From IMCC45349 sp047219225 (GTDB lineage: Bacteria > Bacteroidota > Bacteroidia > Flavobacteriales > Flavobacteriaceae), in NCBI RefSeq assembly GCF_047219225.1, contig NZ_CP178208.1:2542001-2606000 (forward strand): 64,000 nt of DNA, read 5' to 3'. The notes under the pieces are model-generated. The model was not told where the DNA came from and did no database searches. It saw only the letters and a list, made by a program, of their open reading frames with translations. The position numbers were made by a program, and so were the translations under genes. This document shows, piece after piece, positions 45,065 to 53,716 of the stretch; position 1 is the stretch's first letter; each line of letters opens with the position of its first letter.

Positions 45065-45805
45065 TTAAAACTCCAATTTCTTTTTACGAAGCTCGAAGTT
45101 TTGACCTAAGTATACTTTACGTACCATTTCATCGGCAGCAAGGTCTTCAGGTTTTCCAGCTTTTAGAATGCTACCTTCAAACATTAAGTAGGTTCTGTCG
45201 GTAATAGCAAGTGTTTCTTGGACGTTATGATCTGTAATAAGAATACCAATATTCTTTTTAGTAAGTTTTGCTACAATACGTTGAATATCTTCTACAGCTA
45301 CAGGATCTACTCCAGCAAAAGGTTCATCTAGTAATATAAAACTTGGGTCAGTAGCAAGTGCACGTGCAATTTCTGTACGACGACGTTCTCCACCAGATAA
45401 TAAGTCACCTCTACTTTTACGAATATGACCTAAACTAAACTCTTCAATAAGCGATTCCATTTTATGTAATTGCTCTTTTTTAGATAGCTTGGTAAGTTGT
45501 AAAACACTTAAAATATTATCTTCAATACTTAGTTTTCTAAACACAGAAGCTTCTTGTGCTAAGTAGCCAATACCACTCTGTGCACGCTTATACATTGGGT
45601 AGTTGGTAATTTCTTTATTATCTAAATAAATAGTACCACCATTAGGTTTAATAAGACCAACAATCATATAGAAAGATGTTGTTTTTCCAGCACCATTTGG
45701 TCCAAGTAACCCAACAATTTCTCCTTGTTTTACTTCTAACGAAACATCTTTTACTACTTTTCGTCCACTATAGGACTTCATTAAATTATCAGCTCTTAAT
45801 ATCAT
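45065..45805 (-). CDS. lptB: LPS export ABC transporter ATPase LptB
   Basis: The 246-residue ATPase is an LptB. It has GLLGPNGAGKTT (32-43), the Q-loop GYLAQEASVFRKL, LSGGERRRTEIARAL and LLDEPFAGVDPVAVEDIQ, which is very characteristic. LptB powers extraction of lipopolysaccharide from the inner membrane with LptFG, which are not in this window. The C-terminal extension (LRKKKLEF) is basic. It lies 73 bases downstream of the AhpD-like gene on the same strand. In the minus-strand gap, TATTTTTA is a 7-of-8 match to the -7 element, so it may have its own promoter. Confidence 0.95.
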   Translation of the reverse strand: MILRADNLMKSYSGRKVVKDVSLEVKQGEIVGLLGPNGAGKTTSFYMIVGLIKPNGGTIYLDNKEITNYPMYKRAQSGIGYLAQEASVFRKLSIEDNILSVLQLTKLSKKEQLHKMESLIEEFSLGHIRKSRGDLLSGGERRRTEIARALATDPSFILLDEPFAGVDPVAVEDIQRIVAKLTKKNIGILITDHNVQETLAITDRTYLMFEGSILKAGKPEDLAADEMVRKVYLGQNFELRKKKLEF

Positions 45806-45878
45806 ATCTTCTTTATGAACGCTAAAAATAGTAAAATCATATTTACTATGTATTTGCGCAACTTATTTTATAGAATTA

Positions 45879-46229
45879 TTAACCTTTATTTTTCTCTAAC
45901 GCTTCCCAATATTCATAGGCACGTCTTAGATGAGGAATAACAATAGTACCTCCAATTAAAGTACCAATACTAAGTGTTTCTGCAATTTCTTCTTTTGTGA
46001 TTCCTTCATTATATGAAGCTTCAAGGTGGTATTTTACGCAGTCATCACAACGTAATACAGTAGAAGCTACTAAACCTAAAAGTTCTTTGGTTTTTCTGTC
46101 TAAAGCACCTTCTTGAAACGCATTAGTGTCAAGATTAAATATTCTTTTAATTATCTTATTGTTATCTGCTAAAATCTTATCGTTCATTTTAGCACGATAC
46201 TCATTAAATTCGTTTACGATATCAGCCAT
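45879..46229 (-). CDS. Carboxymuconolactone decarboxylase family protein (AhpD-like)
   Basis: The 116-residue protein has the core Cys61-Asp-Asp-Cys64 and His68 of CMD/AhpD-type alkylhydroperoxidase-like proteins. TKELLGLVASTVLRCDDC and TKEEIAETLSIGTLIGG surround it. Such proteins act as disulfide or peroxidase relay factors, or as decarboxylases when the Cys pair is absent. The start overlaps the tatC end by eight bases, so the genes are co-translated. The physiological role is not defined. Confidence 0.88.
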   Translation of the reverse strand: MADIVNEFNEYRAKMNDKILADNNKIIKRIFNLDTNAFQEGALDRKTKELLGLVASTVLRCDDCVKYHLEASYNEGITKEEIAETLSIGTLIGGTIVIPHLRRAYEYWEALEKNKG

Positions 46230-47043
46230 TTTTTAACGCTTTTTTCTTTTGATTTTTTAGAACAATTTTTGAAATAAATATACTTACTTGATATAATATT
46301 AAAATAGGAATAGCTACTATTATTTGACTCGCAATATCTGGAGGTGTAATAATTGCTGATAAAATTAAAACAATTACTAATGCATATTTGCGGTATTTTT
46401 TTAATCCTTGTGGAGTTGCAAGTCCAACTTTAGTTAAAAAATAAATAATTATAGGCAGTTCAAAAACCAAACCTGATGCTAAAGCTGTTGATCTTACTAA
46501 TGCTATATATGAACTAATATCAATTTGATTATCTACAACTTCAGAAATATTATAATTTGCTAAGAAATTTATTGATAGAGGACATACTATATAGTATCCA
46601 AAAAGTACTCCTGTAAAAAACAGTAAAGATGAAATAATGATAAACCCTCTTGAATGTTTTCGCTCGTTATCTCTCATTCCTGGGCTAATAAATTTCCACA
46701 TTTGATATATCACATATGGAAAAGCAATAATAAATCCAGCAAAAATAGAAGTCCATATATCTGCTGAAAACTGACCAGCCATGGTTCTACTTTGAATAAT
46801 CATTGGTAGCTCTTCATTACAAAAAGAAGTATCAACACCTAAAAACTGTGAAGCTTTACATAAAAAACTATATGTAGGAAAGCTCATGTCTAGAGGAGCA
46901 AATATTATATACTTAAAAATGGATCTACTAAATATAAAAGCAAAAGTTCCCACAAGAACCACTGAGCCAGTAGCTCTAATTAAATGCCACCTTAAATCTT
47001 CAAGATGGTCTAAAAAAGACATTTCGTTTACGTTCTTTCCCAT
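46222..47043 (-). CDS. tatC: Sec-independent (Tat) translocase subunit TatC
   Basis: The 273-residue protein has the standard six-helix TatC plan. FLDHLEDLRWHLIRA at the N-terminus holds the Glu that binds the twin-arginine signal, and IAFPYVIYQMWKFISPGM and YFLTKVGL are conserved. It inserts in the inner membrane and recognises twin-arginine signal peptides. TatA is not visible here. It overlaps kdsD by one base and the AhpD-like gene by eight, forming an operon read from 48008 downward. Confidence 0.94.
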   Translation of the reverse strand: MGKNVNEMSFLDHLEDLRWHLIRATGSVVLVGTFAFIFSRSIFKYIIFAPLDMSFPTYSFLCKASQFLGVDTSFCNEELPMIIQSRTMAGQFSADIWTSIFAGFIIAFPYVIYQMWKFISPGMRDNERKHSRGFIIISSLLFFTGVLFGYYIVCPLSINFLANYNISEVVDNQIDISSYIALVRSTALASGLVFELPIIIYFLTKVGLATPQGLKKYRKYALVIVLILSAIITPPDIASQIIVAIPILILYQVSIFISKIVLKNQKKKALKNG

Positions 47044-48008
47044 TATATAATGCCTTCTTTTATTAAATCATGTACGTGTACTACACCAGCGTAATTTCCA
47101 TTACCTTCAACCAATAATTGAGAAATACCATTTTCTTCCATTGTTTCCATAGCATCAACAGCCATAGCATTTTCGTCAATACGTTTTGGATTAGGACTCA
47201 TAATGTCTGATGCTACTAAGTTGGTGAAATCATCAGATTTGGCAAGCATTCGTCTTAAATCACCATCAGTAATAATACCAATTATCTTTTTGTTTTCTGT
47301 TACTGCAGTAACACCAAGACGTTTTTCAGAAATTTCAACAATTACATCTTTTATATTTGTATTTGGTGACACTTCAGGTTTTTCATTTTGAGAGGATAAA
47401 TCGTTCACTCTTAAATATAATTTCTTCCCTAAGGCACCTCCTGGATGATATTTTGCAAAATCCTTACTAGAAAAACCTCTTAACTCAAGTAAACAAACTG
47501 CTAAGGCATCACCAATAACTAATTGTGCTGTTGTACTAGTTGTAGGTGCTAAATTATTTGGGCAAGCTTCTTTTTCTACATAAGCGTTTAAGATATAATC
47601 TGCTTGTTGACCTAAAAATGACTCCGTATTGGAAGTAATTGCTATCATTTTATTTTTAGCATTCTTGATAAGTGGCACCAAAACTTTAATTTCTGGTGTA
47701 TTACCACTTTTAGAAATACAAATTACGACATCGTCTTCTAGAATTAAACCTAAATCACCATGTATGGCATCAGCTGCATGCATAAAAACAGAAGGTGTTC
47801 CAGTAGAATTTAGCGTAGCAACAATTTTATTTGCAATAATTGCACTTTTACCAATTCCAGTTATTATAACACGTCCTTTAGAGTTATAAATAAGCTCGAT
47901 GGCATCAGCAAAATCTTTATCTATTAAGTTGGATAAATTTGCAATAGCATTACTTTCTAATGTTATGGTTTCTTTTGCTATCTTTATAATTGAATTTGTA
48001 GTACTCAA
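47043..48008 (-). CDS. kdsD: Arabinose-5-phosphate isomerase (KdsD/KpsF)
   Basis: The 321-residue protein has an N-terminal SIS domain (VIITGIGKSAIIANK, CISKSGNTPE, about residues 45-190) and two CBS domains (about 205-321, with TDGDLRRML). It converts ribulose-5-phosphate to arabinose-5-phosphate, the first step to Kdo for lipopolysaccharide. The start is TTG at 48008, because no ATG precedes the conserved region. It opens the kdsD-tatC-ahpD-like group and is divergent to recQ across a 166-base gap. Confidence 0.93.
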   Translation of the reverse strand: MSTTNSIIKIAKETITLESNAIANLSNLIDKDFADAIELIYNSKGRVIITGIGKSAIIANKIVATLNSTGTPSVFMHAADAIHGDLGLILEDDVVICISKSGNTPEIKVLVPLIKNAKNKMIAITSNTESFLGQQADYILNAYVEKEACPNNLAPTTSTTAQLVIGDALAVCLLELRGFSSKDFAKYHPGGALGKKLYLRVNDLSSQNEKPEVSPNTNIKDVIVEISEKRLGVTAVTENKKIIGIITDGDLRRMLAKSDDFTNLVASDIMSPNPKRIDENAMAVDAMETMEENGISQLLVEGNGNYAGVVHVHDLIKEGII

Positions 48009-48092
48009 AATATCTATTTTTTACATTTAAATTTGATAAAGAATCTATATCTTTAAAAAACACTACAAAAAAACGAAAAAAAATAGGAGTGA

Positions 48093-48129
48093 TGCTAAAT
48101 AAATCATAATTTGAACAAATTTATTAGCA
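48093..48129. repeat. Inverted repeat in the kdsD-recQ divergent gap
   Basis: TGCTAAATAAAT (48093-48104) pairs with ATTTATTAGCA (48119-48129) apart from one bulged A. The loop contains a second short dyad, AATTTG-aa-CAAATT (48108-48121). The site lies between two divergent starts and could bind a regulator or form an mRNA hairpin. AT-rich DNA makes such repeats fairly likely by chance. Confidence 0.3.
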
Positions 48130-48174
48130 TTTTATTTATTTTAGTAAAAGAAAAATATACTAATTGAGGGATTA

Positions 48175-50376
48175 ATGAGTATTAGTACAACCGAACTACA
48201 AGAGTCTTTAAAAAAATATTTTGGCTTTAGCACTTTTAAAGGGCTTCAAGAACAAGTGATTAAAAGCATTTTGGCTAATCAAAATACTTTTGTGATTATG
48301 CCAACTGGTGGAGGAAAATCGTTATGTTATCAATTACCAGCATTAATGAAAGAGGGAACAGCAATAGTTGTGTCTCCTCTTATTGCATTAATGAAAAATC
48401 AAGTTGATGCTATTAGAGGTGTATCAAACGAAGAAGGAATTGCACACGTTTTAAACTCTTCACTTAATAAAACTGAAGTAAAAAGAGTTAAGGCAGATAT
48501 TGAAAATGGTATTACAAAACTTTTGTATGTAGCACCAGAATCATTAACCAAAGAAGAAAATGTTGAGTTTTTAAGAGCACAAACAATTTCTTTTATGGCA
48601 ATTGATGAAGCACACTGTATTAGTGAATGGGGACACGATTTTAGACCAGAGTATAGAAACTTAAGACATATTATAAAACGTATTGGTGATAATATTCCAA
48701 TGATTGGATTAACTGCAACTGCAACACCAAAAGTTCAGGAAGATATTCTTAAAAATCTAGGTATTACTGATGCTACAACATTTAAAGCTTCATTTAATAG
48801 ACCTAATCTTTATTACGAGATTAGACCAAAAACAAAGCAAGTAGATGCAGATATTATTCGTTTTGTAAGACAAAATGCTGGAAAATCTGGAATTGTTTAT
48901 TGTTTGAGTAGAAAACGCGTAGAAGAATTAGCGCAAGTATTGCAGGTTAATGGTGTAAAGGCAGTGCCTTATCATGCCGGTTTAGATGCTAAAACAAGAG
49001 CTAAACATCAAGACATGTTTTTAATGGAAGATGTAGATGTAGTTGTGGCTACTATTGCTTTTGGAATGGGAATCGATAAACCAGATGTTAGGTTTGTAAT
49101 TCACCATGATATTCCTAAAAGTATCGAAAGTTATTACCAAGAAACAGGTCGTGCAGGAAGAGATGGAGGCGAAGGACACTGTTTAGCTTATTATTCATAT
49201 AAAGACATAGAAAAATTAGAGAAGTTTATGTCTGGTAAGCCTGTGGCTGAGCAAGAAATAGGTCATGCATTATTACAAGAAGTAGTTGCGTTTGCAGAAA
49301 CCTCTATATCAAGACGTAAATTCATTCTTCATTATTTTGGAGAAGAATTTGATACAGAAACAGGAGAAGGTGGCGATATGGATGATAACGTTCGAAACCC
49401 TAAAAAACAAGTCGAAGCAAAAGAACAAGTGGCTGTTTTAATTGATGTGGTAGGAAAAACTAATGCTAAGTATAAGAGTAAAGATTTAGTAAATGTTATT
49501 ATTGGTAAAGAAAACGCACTTATTAAATCACATCGTACAGATACACAACCATTTTTTGGTGTTGGTAAAGAAAAAGACGATAAGTTTTGGATGGCATTGA
49601 TAAGGCAAGTTTTAGTTGCTGGTTTATTACGTAAGGATATCGAAACATATGGCGTTTTAAAAGTAACTCCTGATGGAGAAAACTTTACAAAGTCGCCAAC
49701 GTCGTTTATGATGGCAGAAGATCATATTTATGATGAAGCTAGTAATGATGGTATTATTACAGCGGCAAAAGGAGGTGGAGCATCTGCAGACGAAACTTTA
49801 ATGAAAATGCTTAAAGATTTACGTAAAAAAAATGCTAAAAAATTAGGCGTACCACCATTTGTGATTTTTCAAGATCCTTCTCTAGAAGATATGGCTCTTA
49901 AGTATCCAATTAATCTAAATGAATTATCCAATGTTCATGGAGTGGGAGAAGGTAAAGCAAAAAAGTATGGTAAAGATTTTGTGAGTCTAATTTCAAAATA
50001 TGTTGAAGAGAATAATATAGAAAGATTAGAGGACATGGTTGTAAAATCAACAGGTTCTAACTCAGGTTTAAAACTATATATTATTCAAAATATAGACAGA
50101 AAATTGCCGCTTGATGATATAGCTTCTGCAAAAGGTATGGAAATGCCAGATTTTGTTAAAGAAATGGAAGCTATTGTATATTCTGGAACTAAACTTAATA
50201 TTAGTTATTGGATTGATGAAATTTTAGATGAAGATCAGCAAGAAGAAATTCATGACTATTTTATGGAATCTGAAACCGATAAAATTGATGTAGCAATTGA
50301 TGAATTTGATGGTGATTACGATGACGAAGAATTACGCTTGTATCGTATCAAATTTATTAGTGAAGTTGCAAATTAA
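48175..50376 (+). CDS. recQ: ATP-dependent DNA helicase RecQ
   Basis: The 733-residue protein is a full-length RecQ. It has MPTGGGKSLCY (Lys48), DEAH at 144-147 in AIDEAHCISEWGHDFRPEY, the ATATP block and GRAGRDGGEGHCLAYYS, followed by winged-helix and HRDC regions (ELSNVHGVGEGKAKKYG). The C-terminal acidic tail (about 680-733) is an extension found in many Bacteroidota homologues. RecQ unwinds DNA 3'-5' during replication repair. The four bases at its 3' end overlap the convergent hypothetical gene. There is no exact promoter match in the upstream gap. Confidence 0.95.
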   Translation: MSISTTELQESLKKYFGFSTFKGLQEQVIKSILANQNTFVIMPTGGGKSLCYQLPALMKEGTAIVVSPLIALMKNQVDAIRGVSNEEGIAHVLNSSLNKTEVKRVKADIENGITKLLYVAPESLTKEENVEFLRAQTISFMAIDEAHCISEWGHDFRPEYRNLRHIIKRIGDNIPMIGLTATATPKVQEDILKNLGITDATTFKASFNRPNLYYEIRPKTKQVDADIIRFVRQNAGKSGIVYCLSRKRVEELAQVLQVNGVKAVPYHAGLDAKTRAKHQDMFLMEDVDVVVATIAFGMGIDKPDVRFVIHHDIPKSIESYYQETGRAGRDGGEGHCLAYYSYKDIEKLEKFMSGKPVAEQEIGHALLQEVVAFAETSISRRKFILHYFGEEFDTETGEGGDMDDNVRNPKKQVEAKEQVAVLIDVVGKTNAKYKSKDLVNVIIGKENALIKSHRTDTQPFFGVGKEKDDKFWMALIRQVLVAGLLRKDIETYGVLKVTPDGENFTKSPTSFMMAEDHIYDEASNDGIITAAKGGGASADETLMKMLKDLRKKNAKKLGVPPFVIFQDPSLEDMALKYPINLNELSNVHGVGEGKAKKYGKDFVSLISKYVEENNIERLEDMVVKSTGSNSGLKLYIIQNIDRKLPLDDIASAKGMEMPDFVKEMEAIVYSGTKLNISYWIDEILDEDQQEEIHDYFMESETDKIDVAIDEFDGDYDDEELRLYRIKFISEVAN

Positions 50377-50816
50377 TCCTTTACAGGTTTAAATACAATT
50401 TCATGTTTTTTAGCTTTTAAAGTTAAGCTGTTTATTAAGTTGGGTTGTAGTTTTTTTATATCTCCTTTTTCAATCTGAAAATCTATACTAGTAACGAAGG
50501 TGTTTGGTATTTCTGAATAATCCGATTCAAACTCATCCATATCTGTTTTTAAAACAAACTCTTGGTTTTGTCCTTTTACAGTCAAAGTCGCACCTTTAAA
50601 AGTTTTTATTTTAAACCTACCAACAACTATTGTTTTAAAGTAGTAATAGCCACCTAATTCTTTTGCAGCAGCATACATTACATTTTCTTCAGAAATGGCG
50701 ATAGCTTTTTCACTTATAGATTTGATAATAGTATCAGTGTAATTAGTATCTTGAATGTTAACAACCTTTTTCTTTTTCCCGAAACCAGATAAAACTTTAC
50801 TTGAGAATAATTTCAT
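50373..50816 (-). CDS. Conserved hypothetical protein
   Basis: The protein is 147 residues from the ATG at 50816. A longer reading to 50975 is rejected, because a strong promoter element (50832-50839) sits just before this ATG and the extra N-terminal segment would overlap the divergent isomerase. The N-terminus is basic (FGKKKK), and the rest is polar with beta-rich stretches (IVVGRFKIKTFKGATLTVKG). There is no signal peptide or catalytic motif that I recognise. It converges with recQ and is divergent to the isomerase. Function is unknown. Confidence 0.65.
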   Translation of the reverse strand: MKLFSSKVLSGFGKKKKVVNIQDTNYTDTIIKSISEKAIAISEENVMYAAAKELGGYYYFKTIVVGRFKIKTFKGATLTVKGQNQEFVLKTDMDEFESDYSEIPNTFVTSIDFQIEKGDIKKLQPNLINSLTLKAKKHEIVFKPVKD

Positions 50817-50831
50817 ATTCAAACTTTTTTG

Positions 50832-50839
50832 CAAACATA
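50832..50839 (-). promoter_or_regulatory. Bacteroidota -7 promoter element for the gene at 50816
   Basis: On the minus strand this reads TATGTTTG, an exact TAnnTTTG match. Transcription would start near 50826, leaving a leader of only about 10 bases before the ATG at 50816. Confidence 0.5.
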
Positions 50840-50907
50840 TAAAAACCTTTAAGAATAGCTTAACGTAAAAACTAATAAAACATAATTCAAAAATCATTAA
50901 TCCTTTA

Positions 50908-50915
50908 TATCTTTG
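50908..50915 (+). promoter_or_regulatory. Bacteroidota -7 promoter element for the isomerase gene
   Basis: TATCTTTG matches TAnnTTTG exactly. A start near 50922 gives a leader of about 16 bases before the ATG at 50938. The divergent element at 50832-50839 lies about 70 bases away. Confidence 0.55.
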
Positions 50916-50937
50916 CAACCTCATAAAAATTAGAACA

Positions 50938-51870
50938 ATGCAAGACGGTTTATACGCAAAATTTAACACAAGCAAAGGAGAAATTTTAGTTGCTTTAGAA
51001 TATCAAAAAACACCTGGAACGGTTGGTAACTTTGTAGCATTAGCAGAAGGAAACTTAGAAAATGCTGCTAAACCACAAGGGAATCCTTATTATAATGGAT
51101 TAAAGTTTCATAGAGTAATTCCTGATTTTATGATTCAAGGAGGATGCCCTCAAGGTACTGGAACAGGAAATCCTGGATATCAGTTTGATGATGAGTTTCA
51201 TCCAGATTTAAAACATGATGCTCCTGGAATTTTATCTATGGCAAATGCTGGACCTGGAACTAATGGAAGTCAGTTTTTTATCACTCATGTGCCTACACCT
51301 TGGTTAGATGGTAATCATACTGTTTTTGGAAAAGTACAAAGCGGACAAGATGTAGTTGATGCTGTTGCACAAGGAGATGAAATTGAAAGTTTAGAAATAG
51401 TTAGAGTTGGTGCCGAAGCAGAGGCATTTAATGCTATAGAGGCTTTTAGAACTTTTGAAGGTTCTAGAGAAAAGCGCTTAGCAGAAGAAAAAGCTGCTAA
51501 AGAAGCTGAGCTTGATAAGTTAGCTACAGGATTTGAAAAGACAGATTCTGGTTTGCGTTACCAAATTATTCAAGAAGGAAGTGGTGTAAAAGCTGAAAAA
51601 GGAAAAATGGTATCTGTTCATTATAAAGGACAGTTAACTGATGGGACTGTATTTGACTCATCTTATAAGCGTAACCAACCAATAGATTTTAATTTAGGAG
51701 TTGGTCAAGTAATTCCAGGTTGGGATGAAGGAGTATCTTTATTAAAAGTTGGAGATAAAGCACGTTTTGTTATTCCAAGTGACTTAGCTTATGGAGCAAG
51801 AGGAGCTGGAGGAGTAATTCCACCAAACGCAACACTTATTTTTGATGTTGAACTTATGAATGTTAAGTAA
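50938..51870 (+). CDS. Dual peptidyl-prolyl isomerase: cyclophilin fused to FKBP
   Basis: The 310-residue protein fuses two unrelated isomerase families. Residues 1-160 are a cyclophilin (FHRVIPDFMIQGG, GTNGSQFFITHVPTPWLDGNHTVFG). Residues about 203-310 are an FKBP domain (VSVHYKGQLTDGTVFDSS, VIPGWDEGVSLLKVGDK, YGARGAGGVIPPNATLIFDVEL). A charged helical linker (EKRLAEEKAAKEAELDKL) joins them. Both domains keep the usual active-site residues by eye. There is no signal peptide, so it acts in the cytoplasm on protein folding. Such fusions are known in flavobacteria and a few other lineages. A strong terminator follows. Confidence 0.92.
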   Translation: MQDGLYAKFNTSKGEILVALEYQKTPGTVGNFVALAEGNLENAAKPQGNPYYNGLKFHRVIPDFMIQGGCPQGTGTGNPGYQFDDEFHPDLKHDAPGILSMANAGPGTNGSQFFITHVPTPWLDGNHTVFGKVQSGQDVVDAVAQGDEIESLEIVRVGAEAEAFNAIEAFRTFEGSREKRLAEEKAAKEAELDKLATGFEKTDSGLRYQIIQEGSGVKAEKGKMVSVHYKGQLTDGTVFDSSYKRNQPIDFNLGVGQVIPGWDEGVSLLKVGDKARFVIPSDLAYGARGAGGVIPPNATLIFDVELMNVK

Positions 51871-51894
51871 ACATATATTTTATTTAAATATATT

Positions 51895-51922
51895 AAAGCA
51901 CCTTTTTTAAGGTGCTTTTTTT
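51895..51922 (+). terminator. Rho-independent terminator after the dual isomerase
   Basis: A perfect 10-bp stem, AAAGCACCTT (51895-51904) with AAGGTGCTTT (51909-51918), closes a 4-base T loop and runs into a T stretch. It is 24 bases after the stop codon. Confidence 0.9.
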
Positions 51923-52043
51923 ATGGATGAAATTTTCCTTTTAACGATTTACCCTACATTTTATACTGTTAAAATTACATATTACCTTAATTTTTTGTGG
52001 TGCATAAAGCAATATTCTAGCTTAGTTTTATAATCCATTGATA

Positions 52044-53654
52044 ATGAAACTAAAAAATACCCTCTTATTTTTTATGTTTTTATGGTCTTTTGCATTGTAT
52101 GCTCAAGATTGGAAAGCATATCCTTATACACCTTCTGGAAGTTTAGTTGAATTCCCTTTAGATGAAGGGAGACATATAGGTGAACCAATAGAATGGTGGT
52201 ACACAACTGGACATGTTACTGGTCAAACATCAGGTAAGGAATATAGTTACATGTTAACTTATTTTTATTACCCACAATCAATTTTTGATGGATTTAGAAT
52301 TTTAAATGTAACTGATCACGATACAGGCACATTTTATCAAGATGTGTTGCCTGTAAATTATACGCATTTATCTACAACTCAATTTAACATTGAAGCACAA
52401 GTATATTTAGGAGCGTTAGAATCATGGAAAAATAAACTAGATGGAAGTAGTAACCCAATTCCATTTGAATATGAAGTATATGCCACAGGAGGAAGTATAA
52501 CCCTTGATATAGAAATGGAAACACTTAAAAGACCATTAATATTAGGAGATGATGGTTTCCTTAATCAAGGTAGTGTAAATTATACTTATTACTATTCGCA
52601 AACAAGCAATGCTGTTTCTGGATCGTTGACTGTTGACGGAACTACAGAAAATATTATTGGTAATGGATGGATTGATAGACAATATGGTGATTTTAACCCT
52701 CTTACAGGTGAGAAGTATGAATGGTTTAGTTTACAGTTGTCTAATGGAATGGATATAAATTTGTGGAACATTTTTACACCTAATAGAACCATTCCAGATA
52801 ATGATAAATATAGAATCTTATCAGCTTATGTAGACGAATCAACCCAATATACAACAGATGACTTTGAGATTGAACGTTTACAATACTTTTGTACTCCAGA
52901 TAATGTAAATTGTTATTCTAAGCAATGGCGACTTACCTCTACAGATATTCATGATATTGATGTTACAATTACTTCAATGCATACAACTACGGAAGTGCAA
53001 TTACCATTTAGATTTTTTGAAGGTGCAATTACTATTTCAGGAACTATTGATGGTAACCCAGTTACAGGAGTTGGTTTTACTGAGTTATTGCATTATTATG
53101 AAGACCCAGATATTACAATTACAAATCCAGTTGGTTTTTATGATGTGTCTTTACCTATTACTTGGGACTTAAATAATCCAGATGATGGCAGACCTGTTTT
53201 GTATGATTTGGAGTATAGTATAGATAATCAAAATACGTTTTTGCCTATTGTTAGTGATTTAAGTGAGCCAACTTACTTATGGAATAACCCTTCAATATCT
53301 GAAGGTGATGAAGTTTGGTTTAAAATTACTGCAAAGTCTATTGATGGAGTTTTAACAAATACAATAGTGAGCGCTTCTGCTTCAACAGCTACATTAACAG
53401 CACCTAGTTTTAATCCAAATGGAGTGAAGCTATATCCTAATCCAGTAGATGATATAATGACATTAGCTTTCAAGCAACCATTAAGTAGTTTGCAATACGA
53501 AATTATAGATAGTAAAGGACGTCTGGTTTTAAGTAAAGCAACAAAAAATGTAGTCGTAGAAAACATTGATACAACTAATTTTTCACAAGGAGTTTATTTT
53601 ATCAGAGTGTTTTCAGAAAGTGTAGAGGATTTTATAAAATTTGTAAAACGATAA
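52044..53654 (+). CDS. Secreted AttH/CrtC-like lipocalin-fold protein with T9SS C-terminal tail
   Basis: The protein has 536 residues from the ATG at 52044, avoiding an upstream TTG. A signal peptide ends near LYAQ (residue 21). EWWYTTGHVTGQTSGKEY, GNGWIDRQYGD and YEWFSLQLSNGMDINLW match the AttH/CrtC-like (carotenoid 1,2-hydratase, lipocalin-like) family. Residues about 360-455 look like an Ig-like beta domain. The last 75 residues (LYPNPVDDIMTLAF, GVYFIRV, ending FVKR) are a type A T9SS sorting domain, so it should be surface-exposed or released. Its substrate is unknown. It sits between a terminator and a small gene and is likely a single transcript. Confidence 0.85.
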   Translation: MKLKNTLLFFMFLWSFALYAQDWKAYPYTPSGSLVEFPLDEGRHIGEPIEWWYTTGHVTGQTSGKEYSYMLTYFYYPQSIFDGFRILNVTDHDTGTFYQDVLPVNYTHLSTTQFNIEAQVYLGALESWKNKLDGSSNPIPFEYEVYATGGSITLDIEMETLKRPLILGDDGFLNQGSVNYTYYYSQTSNAVSGSLTVDGTTENIIGNGWIDRQYGDFNPLTGEKYEWFSLQLSNGMDINLWNIFTPNRTIPDNDKYRILSAYVDESTQYTTDDFEIERLQYFCTPDNVNCYSKQWRLTSTDIHDIDVTITSMHTTTEVQLPFRFFEGAITISGTIDGNPVTGVGFTELLHYYEDPDITITNPVGFYDVSLPITWDLNNPDDGRPVLYDLEYSIDNQNTFLPIVSDLSEPTYLWNNPSISEGDEVWFKITAKSIDGVLTNTIVSASASTATLTAPSFNPNGVKLYPNPVDDIMTLAFKQPLSSLQYEIIDSKGRLVLSKATKNVVVENIDTTNFSQGVYFIRVFSESVEDFIKFVKR

Positions 53655-53667
53655 TTTATTTAAATTC

Positions 53668-53700
53668 TATTATTTGCGTAAAATTGCATCCCAAATAATA
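53668..53700. repeat. 9-bp perfect inverted repeat before the small gene at 53717
   Basis: TATTATTTG (53668-53676) is repeated inverted as CAAATAATA (53692-53700) around a 15-base spacer, 16 bases before an ATG. It could be an operator or a 5' hairpin; AT-rich arms make chance possible. Confidence 0.3.
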
Positions 53701-53716
53701 AGAGCATTAATAACAA

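Noticed and set aside
50817..50975. N-terminal extension of the hypothetical gene on the minus strand
   Set aside because: The extension overlaps the divergent isomerase gene and a promoter element lies just before the ATG at 50816.
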